Of a DNA stretch of 58,063 nucleotides, positions 51,724 through 58,063 are shown in pieces. Positions within the stretch are counted from its first letter, which is position 1. The number at the start of each line of letters is the position of its first letter. The notes beneath the pieces were generated by a model. It saw only the letters and a list, made by a program, of their open reading frames with translations. It was not told the origin of the DNA and did no database searches. The stretch covers positions 1-58,063 of the forward strand of contig CAJLHF010000009.1 of the NCBI GenBank assembly GCA_905206365.1, written 5' to 3'. The position numbers were made by a program, and so were the translations under genes. This stretch comes from an uncultured Sutterella sp. GTDB lineage: Bacteria > Pseudomonadota > Gammaproteobacteria > Burkholderiales > Burkholderiaceae_F.

Positions 51724-53404
51724 ATGCCCGCCATGATCGCCCCGACGCCCTCCGACCTATCGCTTCCCCTGCACGTCGTCGCCTGTGCGTCCGCACCGAC
51801 CTTCGATGCATTCGAGCGCGTCCGTGCGCGCGCCGACGAACTCGGCCGAAAAGCTCTGGGTGCGGGACGGCGGGTCGTACTGTCTGTGGCGGACCCGGAG
51901 GGGTTTCGTACGGGTGGGGTCCCCGGCGTGACGGTTGAGGATGACAACGGGTGCACGGGGCTTTCCGTACGGTTCTGGACGGTGCCCGTCGCCCGATTCG
52001 CCCGGGAGCTCGGTGCGGACGCCGACCTCCTTATTCTCGAAGACGGAGGTGCGCTCGGCGTGCTTCGTCCGATCCTCACGCGTGAGACGCGCGTTTGCGT
52101 GTTGTCGGGTGAGGTGCCCCCGGGGTTCGAGCCCGACATTTCGCCGGGGATCTTCGAAGCATTCGATGTTGTGGCTCCCGGGTTGCTGAGAACGACGCGC
52201 ACCCGTCCCGCCGCGACGCGCGCGACGCAGTGCGGAGACGTTTTGGTGATCGGGGCGGGACTCGCGGGTGCGTTCATTGCGGTCGCACTCGCGGATCGCG
52301 GTTGGCGGCCGATTGTCGTCGATGCGGGGCGCGCGCCCGCTTCGGAAGCGTCGGCGCTTTATGCGGGTCTCTTTCATCCGCATTGGCAGGCCTCCGATTC
52401 GCCCGTCTTTCAATTGACACGCGCGGGCTGTCGCGCCATGGCGGCCTTGCGTTCACGTGTTCCCGAGGCGTTCGTCGACTGCGGCGTGCTTGATGTCGCA
52501 AGCGATGCGGCGGAATGGGAGCATTGGTGCGAGGCCGTGCGTCGCGGTGTTCCTTTCCCCATGCCCGAGCGCGAGGCGCGCTTGGTCGGGCGCGACGAGG
52601 CCGCACAGCTTTGCGGTCTCGCGGTGTCGCGAGGCGGTTGGTGGTTCCCGGGATCGGGTATCGTGCACCCGTCGCTTCTCTCACGTCGACTGCTCGAACT
52701 GGCGGGTGCTTCCCTTCTCGTGCATACGCCCGTGCATCTTCGGCGCGATTGCATGAGCGGCCTTTGGGAGGCCGTTACGGCCGAGGGGGCGGTCGTTGCG
52801 CGCGCCGGACACGCGGTAGTGGCCGCGGCGGGGGGCTCGCCCGAGGTTTTCGGCATGCGGCGCGAAGATTACGGCCTCACGCGGCTTTACGGGCGCATTT
52901 CTCTCTTGCGCGATACGGATCTCTCAACCCTGAAAACGGCGCTCACGGGGGCGGGCTACGTGGTGCGTCTCGGAGACGGCTTTACGGCGGCGGGTGCCAC
53001 GTACGAGCCCGACGGACCGAACCTTTCTGCCCCCGAGGCTCACGCGCACAATCTCGAAGTGTTCGAGCGACTGCTCGACGAACAACCCGAATTGCTCGTC
53101 GGCGGATTTTACGAGGGTGAACGCGCCGTGCCGCTCGATCGGATGCCGATTGTCGGTCGGTTGCTTGCACGCGGGGAATTGGAAAAGCGGGTGTTTCGGG
53201 GGCGTCCCGCTCCCGAGGAACTCCCCGTCGAGCCCGGGCTCTGGGGTCTTTTCGGACTGGGGTCGCGCGGGCTCAGTTGGGGGTGGCTCTGCGCGGAAGT
53301 GTTGGCGGATGCGATGACGGGCCTGCCGCCTCGCATCCCCGCGTCGCTCTCGGCGGCGCTTCACCCGGCGCGCTTTGCGGCGCGCCGGTGCGGCGACGGA
53401 CGGC

Positions 53405-53430
<26 letters not shown>
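51724..53430 (+). CDS. mnmC: MnmC-like FAD-dependent tRNA oxidoreductase with divergent N-terminus
   Basis: Related to the FAD-dependent half of MnmC, which removes the carboxymethyl group from cmnm5s2U34 in tRNA. In the 568-residue protein, the FAD motif GAGLAG is at 177-182 and the DAO fold continues to the typical C-terminal LHPARF. The first 165 residues occupy the place of the MnmC methyltransferase domain but lack its SAM-binding and DGFAPxxNPxxW motifs. Start is uncertain: ATG 51724 or 51733, neither with a clear ribosome binding site. The 3' end overlaps the convergent SEC-C gene by 26 bases. Confidence 0.75.
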
Positions 53431-54088
<658 letters not shown>

Positions 54089-54288
54089 GTCGGGACCTCT
54101 GATGAGTGGTTCGAGGCTACGCCTCGCAGTGGAAATTGCCGTCATCATACTCGAAACGTTCGAATTTCTTACCGTTTGGCGACTCCGTCGGACGGGTCGC
54201 ACGGGCGCCGATCCCGCATAATGTGCGTTCCGGTCGCTCGGACGACCGCACATCCTAGACAACGCAACCAACGAAGGACCGCTCCAAA

Positions 54289-55131
54289 GTGGATTGGGTT
54301 TATATCTTTCAGGCCGTCGTACTCGGCATCGTCGAGGGCCTTACGGAATTTCTTCCGGTGAGCTCCACCGGGCATCTCATCATCGCCTCGGAACTCACGG
54401 GCTTTTCCGGCACCCAAGGGGCCGACACGTTCGTGGTCGGGATTCAGGCCGGGGCAATCCTCGCGGTCTGCTGGTACTACCGCGCCCGCATTCTCTCCAT
54501 CCTGAAGGGGCTTTTCTCGAATCCCGTCGAGCAACGGCTCGCCGCGAACACCGTGATCGCCTTCCTGCCCGCGGCGGTGATCGGCGTTCTGGTGGGCGGT
54601 CTCATCAAGGCGTACCTCTTCAACGCGCTGACGGTGGCGGCGGCCTTGGTGGTGGGCGGGGTGCTCATCCTTTGGCTTGAATCGCACTTTGAAAAGCGGG
54701 GCGTTCGCCCGCGCGTGGCGACCATGGACGACATGTCCTGGAAGGATGCCCTCAAGGTGGGCTTCATGCAGTGCCTTGCGATGATTCCGGGGACGAGCCG
54801 TTCGGGGGCGACGATCATCGGCGGGCTTGTTCTGGGACTCTCCAGACGCGCCGCCACCGAGTTTTCGTTCTTCCTTTCCATTCCGACCATTTTCGGGGCG
54901 ACGGTCTACGACCTCTGGAAGGCGCGCAACGACCTCGCGCTCGAAAATCTCGAAGGATTCGGCGTCGGTTTCGTCGTCTCCTTTTTCAGCGCGCTTCTTG
55001 TCGTGCACTGGTTGCTGCGCTACGTTTCGGGACACGATTTCCGCAGCTTCGGTTGGTACCGCATCGTCTTCGGTTGCGTGATTCTCGCCACGGCCCTTTT
55101 CGGTTGGGTCGACTGGAGCGCGGGTCTCTGA
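54289..55131 (+). CDS. uppP: Undecaprenyl-diphosphatase
   Basis: Inner-membrane enzyme that recycles undecaprenyl pyrophosphate to the monophosphate carrier needed for peptidoglycan and LPS O-unit synthesis; high dosage confers bacitracin resistance in E. coli. The 280-residue protein has about eight hydrophobic segments, the first active-site motif EGLTEFLPVSSTGH, and the second PGTSRSGAT. Start is GTG 54289 after AAGGA at a 10-base distance; homology begins right there (MDWVYIFQA). It is divergent from the SEC-C gene and ends at a bidirectional terminator. Confidence 0.95.
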   Translation: MDWVYIFQAVVLGIVEGLTEFLPVSSTGHLIIASELTGFSGTQGADTFVVGIQAGAILAVCWYYRARILSILKGLFSNPVEQRLAANTVIAFLPAAVIGVLVGGLIKAYLFNALTVAAALVVGGVLILWLESHFEKRGVRPRVATMDDMSWKDALKVGFMQCLAMIPGTSRSGATIIGGLVLGLSRRAATEFSFFLSIPTIFGATVYDLWKARNDLALENLEGFGVGFVVSFFSALLVVHWLLRYVSGHDFRSFGWYRIVFGCVILATALFGWVDWSAGL

Positions 55132-55204
55132 CGGGGCTCGAACGACTCCAGAAGTCCGACGGAACGGGGTGCTCGGGCACCCCGCCGAAGAAAAAAACGC
55201 AACG

Positions 55205-55242
55205 AAAAAACGCAACGCGTCGCGAGACGGGTTGCGTTTTTT
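55205..55242. terminator. Bidirectional terminator between uppP and trmB
   Basis: AAAAAACGCAAC pairs with GTTGCGTTTTTT. A second copy of AAAAAACGCAACG sits just to the left (about 55191-55203), forming a direct repeat. Confidence 0.8.
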
Positions 55243-55260
55243 CTTCAGGGCTGCGGAAGC

Positions 55261-55983
55261 TCAGTTCTTGATGTAAACCAGATCCCAAATGCCGTGGCCG
55301 AGGCGCTCGCCGCGCGCCTGGAACTTCGTGCGCGGGCGCTCGCAGAGGGGATTGCCCATGACCGGGCTGAAGCCTTCGCCGTAGAGGTTCTTGAGCGCGG
55401 GTTCGGCCTGGAGGACTTCGTACATCTGCTCGGCGTAATTTTCCCAGTCGGTGGCGCAGTGCAGGTAGCCGCCCGTGCGGATGTGCTTGCAGAGGTTGCC
55501 GATGAAAGGCTGGGCGACGAGACGACGTTTGTGGTGTCGGGCCTTGCGCCAGGGATCCGGGAAGTAAATGTGCACGCCCGCGAGAACGCCTTCGGGGATC
55601 ATGTCGCGCAACACCTCAACGGCGTCGTGACGAACGATCTTCACGTTCGTGAGTTGCATTTCGTCGAGACGCTTGGCCAGGGCGCCGACACCTGCGGCAA
55701 ACACTTCGCAGCCGAGGAAGTTGATTTCGGGGTGCGCCTGAGCGATGGCCGCGGTGGTTTCGCCCATGCCACAACCGATTTCAAAGACGGTCGGAGCTTC
55801 GCGACCGAAAAGTTCGGCGAGATCGAGCCGTTCGGGCGCATAGGGCACTTCGTAGCGGGGGAGCGTTTCCTCGAGCGCCCGTTTCTGGGCGGCGGAAATG
55901 TGCCCGCGTCGCATCACGAAGCTACGGATGTGGTGACGCTTCAGTTCTTCAAGCGCTTCGGGCGAGAGTTCGGTCTTTTCCAT
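55261..55983 (-). CDS. trmB: tRNA (guanine-N7-)-methyltransferase
   Basis: SAM-dependent enzyme that makes m7G46 in the variable loop of tRNAs. The 240-residue protein has the SAM motif EIGCGMGE, the family catalytic segment IYFPDPWRKARHHKRRL, and the C-terminal T.F...G.RLGH-like TKFQARGERLGHG. Start: ATG 55983. A bidirectional terminator separates it from the convergent uppP gene. It is a single-gene unit on the minus strand. Confidence 0.96.
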   Translation of the reverse strand: MEKTELSPEALEELKRHHIRSFVMRRGHISAAQKRALEETLPRYEVPYAPERLDLAELFGREAPTVFEIGCGMGETTAAIAQAHPEINFLGCEVFAAGVGALAKRLDEMQLTNVKIVRHDAVEVLRDMIPEGVLAGVHIYFPDPWRKARHHKRRLVAQPFIGNLCKHIRTGGYLHCATDWENYAEQMYEVLQAEPALKNLYGEGFSPVMGNPLCERPRTKFQARGERLGHGIWDLVYIKN

Positions 55984-56080
55984 AAAAAGGGGCGCGTGGA
56001 AGGTGAAAAAACGAAAGTGCGGGATTGTAGCAAAGCGCTTCGACGGGGGTGCCCGAGAAAAGCGAAAAAGAGTCCGGTTG

Positions 56081-56112
56081 AAAACAAAGCGCGAGGGTTG
56101 AAACCCTCGCGC
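56081..56112 (-). terminator. Terminator after metI
   Basis: GCGCGAGGGTT and AACCCTCGCGC form a perfect 11-base stem with a minimal loop, followed on the minus strand by TTTGTTTT. Confidence 0.85.
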
Positions 56113-56133
56113 CGTTGAACCGGTGTCGTCCGG

Positions 56134-56787
56134 TTATTTGTGCGTCAGCCGTCGAACCAGATGGTCGCCGAAGGACTGAAGACCTTGAACGAGCAGGATG
56201 AGGATCAGCACTACGGTCCACATCACTTCGGGATTGAAGCGCTGGTAGCCGTAACGGATCCCGAGGTCGCCGAGGCCGCCGCCGCCCACGGCACCCGCCA
56301 TGGCCGAGTAACCGATCAGGCTGATCACCGAAATCGTGAGGCCGGCGACGATGCCGGGCTTGGCTTCGGGCAGAAGCACTTTGGTGATGATCTGCATGTT
56401 GGTTGCGCCCATCGACTGCGCGGCTTCGACAAGCCCCTTGTCGACTTCGCGCAGACTCGTTTCGACGATGCGGGCGATGAAGGGAGCCACCGAGAGCGTG
56501 AGCGGCACAATGGCCGCGGCCGTCCCGATCGAGGTGCCGACGATCAGACGCGTGAAGGGAATGATCGCTACGAGGAGGATGATGAAGGGGACCGAACGCA
56601 ACGCGTTGATGATCGTGCCGAGCACGACGTTGAAGACGGGCATCGGCAGAAACGACTTCTTGTCCGTTACGAAGAGGAGAATGCCGAGCGGGATGCCGAG
56701 CACGGCGCCGATGCCGCCCGAGACGAGCACCATGAGCAGGGTCTCAAGGAGCGAGTCGAAGATGAGTTGCATGAGGTTACTGGACAT
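56134..56787 (-). CDS. metI: Methionine ABC transporter permease
   Basis: Inner-membrane permease of the MetNI importer. The 217-residue protein has five hydrophobic segments and the EAA loop (LVEAAQSMGATNMQIITKVLLPEA) that docks on the ATPase. Its start overlaps the end of metN by 11 bases, so the two are co-translated. The binding protein gene metQ is not adjacent but lies at 35.1-36.0 kb on the opposite strand. A strong terminator follows. Confidence 0.94.
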   Translation of the reverse strand: MSSNLMQLIFDSLLETLLMVLVSGGIGAVLGIPLGILLFVTDKKSFLPMPVFNVVLGTIINALRSVPFIILLVAIIPFTRLIVGTSIGTAAAIVPLTLSVAPFIARIVETSLREVDKGLVEAAQSMGATNMQIITKVLLPEAKPGIVAGLTISVISLIGYSAMAGAVGGGGLGDLGIRYGYQRFNPEVMWTVVLILILLVQGLQSFGDHLVRRLTHK

Positions 56788-57826
56788 CGGAAATTTCCTC
56801 CACGATAACGCCGCTTTCGCGGATGAAGTCGACGGCCTGACGGAAGATGTCCCGGGGCGCTTCGACCATCAGGGTAAGGGTGCCGAGCGTGGAGCCCTGG
56901 ATGTCGTCGACCGTGCCTCGAAGAATATTGAAGTCGATTCCGAAACGGCGGGAGACTTCGGAAATGACCGGACGGGTCACGTCGCCGCCGAGGAAGCTCA
57001 GTCGCAGGAGGTGCACTGCTTCGGGATCGCCCTTGAGGGCGCGCGCCGTTTTCAGGCGGTTGATGATGGAGTCGGGCAGGTCGCGGGCCATAACGTTGCC
57101 GATCAGGGCCTTGGTCGTTTCGTGACGGGGACGACAGAAAACGTCGACCACGTTGCCCGATTCGACAATTTCGCCGCGGTTCATGACGACGACGCGGTCG
57201 CAGATCTGCTTTACGACATTCATCTCGTGCGTGATCATCACGATCGTGAGACCGAGACGCTGGTTGATACGCTTCAAAAGCGCGAGAGTGGCCGTGGTCG
57301 TTTCGGGGTCCAGGGCCGACGTAGCTTCGTCCGAGAGCAACACCTTGGGGTCGTTCGTCAGCGCGCGCGCGATGCCGACGCGCTGCTTCTGGCCGCCCGA
57401 GAGCTGCGAGGGGAATTTGTGCGCGTGTTCGGTAAGACCCACGAGTTCGAGCAGGGGCTCGACCTTTTCGCGGATGACGTTTTTGGGCGTGCCGACGAGT
57501 TCGAGCGGCAACGCGACGTTGTCGTACACCGTGCGGGAGCTCAGCAGATTGAAGTGCTGGAAAATCATGCCGATCGAGCGGCGTACCTTGCGCAGTTCGT
57601 CGTCGGAGAGTTCGTTGAGCACGCGGCCGTCGACATTGACCGTGCCCGAGGTGGGGCGGTTGAGGAGGTTGATGCAGCGCACGAGCGTGCTTTTCCCGGC
57701 GCCCGAGCGACCGATGATGCCGAAGATTTCTCCGGCCTTGATGTCGATCGAGACGTCCTTCAGGGCGTCGAAGACTTCACCCTCGGGAGTGCGATACGTT
57801 TGAGTGATGTGTTGAAGCTTGATCAT
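56777..57826 (-). CDS. metN: Methionine ABC transporter ATP-binding protein
   Basis: ATPase of the MetNI methionine importer. The 349-residue protein has Walker A GRSGAGKST, signature LSGGQKQR, Walker B VLLSDEATSALD and the switch histidine region ITHEMNV. The C-terminal 90 residues form the NIL domain, which in E. coli binds methionine and causes trans-inhibition. I chose ATG 57826 (MIKLQHI); an upstream in-frame start would add a non-conserved stretch. It is the first gene of metN-metI. Confidence 0.94.
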   Translation of the reverse strand: MIKLQHITQTYRTPEGEVFDALKDVSIDIKAGEIFGIIGRSGAGKSTLVRCINLLNRPTSGTVNVDGRVLNELSDDELRKVRRSIGMIFQHFNLLSSRTVYDNVALPLELVGTPKNVIREKVEPLLELVGLTEHAHKFPSQLSGGQKQRVGIARALTNDPKVLLSDEATSALDPETTTATLALLKRINQRLGLTIVMITHEMNVVKQICDRVVVMNRGEIVESGNVVDVFCRPRHETTKALIGNVMARDLPDSIINRLKTARALKGDPEAVHLLRLSFLGGDVTRPVISEVSRRFGIDFNILRGTVDDIQGSTLGTLTLMVEAPRDIFRQAVDFIRESGVIVEEISDVQ

Positions 57827-57963
57827 GGCGTGGGGGCGTTCGCGAGGCGGCGCGAGCCGCCCGAAGACCGGTGTTCGATGATGTGAAGGCACAGTCTATC
57901 GGGTTTGAGGCGGAGCTCGAGTTGCGAATGCGCCTCTTGTTGCGGTATTACCCGTTGCGGACA
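57827..57963 (-). other. metN upstream region
   Basis: About 137 bases between metN and the terminator of tRNA-Lys. A promoter for metN is expected here, but I cannot pick boxes with confidence. No gene is seen. Confidence 0.35.
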
Positions 57964-57999
57964 ACAAAAAACCCGTCGATCAAGCAGGATCGACGGGTT
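57964..57999 (-). terminator. Terminator after tRNA-Lys
   Basis: AACCCGTCGATC and GATCGACGGGTT form a perfect 12-base stem with a 6-base loop, followed on the minus strand by a T-run. It isolates the tRNA from metN. Confidence 0.92.
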
Positions 58000-58008
58000 C
58001 TTTTCAAT

Positions 58009-58063
58009 TGGTGGGAACGCAGGGATTCGAACCCTGGACCGACGGATTAAGAGTCCGCTGCTC
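58009..58063 (-). tRNA. tRNA-Lys (anticodon CTT), 5' part cut by the window edge
   Basis: Read on the minus strand, the visible 55 bases cover the end of the D-arm, the anticodon arm with loop CTCTTAA (anticodon CTT), the T-arm with GGTTCGAATCC, the 3' acceptor strand CGTTCCC and the encoded CCA. The first 20 or so bases lie outside the window. Confidence 0.9.

Overview
The window looks like ordinary chromosomal core sequence from a GC-rich Gram-negative betaproteobacterium. I favour the Burkholderiales, perhaps a Sutterella-like member, but the family assignment is inference. The outer-membrane machinery (LptD, SurA, Pal, CpoB, heptose and Kdo enzymes) establishes a Gram-negative. The betaproteobacterial signs are gene order: miaB, phoH-like, ybeY, corC, lnt, glyQ, glyS, plsC and a YgjP-type peptidase in one series; lptD-surA-rsmA divergent from amgK-murU; and dusB-fis-purH. 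Genes are tightly packed, many with 4-base ATGA overlaps. I saw no phage, insertion sequence, CRISPR array, rRNA operon or block of foreign-looking composition.

Layout. 1-3.2 kb (minus strand): ADP-heptose synthesis genes hldA, hldD, gmhB and hldC, with the usual fused HldE split into two genes. 3.3-9.3 kb (plus): phosphohexomutase, pgi, the inner-core LPS transferases waaC and waaA, and thiD. 9.3-19.6 kb (plus): tRNA-Met, then the miaB-to-ygjP series covering tRNA modification, ribosome maturation, lipoprotein acylation, glycyl-tRNA synthetase and phosphatidic acid synthesis. 19.6-24.3 kb (minus): lptD-surA-rsmA. 24.4-29.1 kb (plus): amgK-murU-dusB-fis-purH. 29.1-32.1 kb (plus): tolB-pal-cpoB without tolQRA. 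32.3-36 kb (plus): malic enzyme, scpA and a methionine-binding lipoprotein. 36-44.2 kb: SulP transporter and metG (minus), the iron-sulfur carrier apbC (plus), then a ferredoxin/flavodoxin reductase and a BepA-type protease (minus). 44.3-49.8 kb: moaC, an orphan LuxR-type regulator, two universal stress proteins around tcdA, an unrecognised small protein and a Kdo-kinase-like protein. 49.9-58 kb: ettA, an MnmC-like oxidoreductase, a SEC-C protein, uppP, trmB, the metNI transporter genes and the 3' part of a tRNA-Lys gene cut by the window edge.

The dominant theme is the cell envelope: LPS core synthesis (hld genes, waaC, waaA), LPS export (lptD), outer-membrane protein folding and quality control (surA, bepA), Tol-Pal, lipoprotein maturation (lnt), undecaprenyl phosphate recycling (uppP) and murein sugar recycling (amgK, murU). 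A second theme is tRNA function: miaB, dusB, trmB, tcdA, mnmC, metG, glyQS and two tRNA genes.

I did not find a convincing new multi-gene system. The points most worth a second look are small: two promoters that appear to sit inside the preceding gene's terminator (before plsC and sulP); a hairpin leader and a Tat-like signal on tolB; an MnmC-like protein whose methyltransferase half is unrecognisable; an LptD with only three cysteines; an orphan response regulator lacking the acidic pocket; and two palindromes in regulatory positions (before moaC and maeA).
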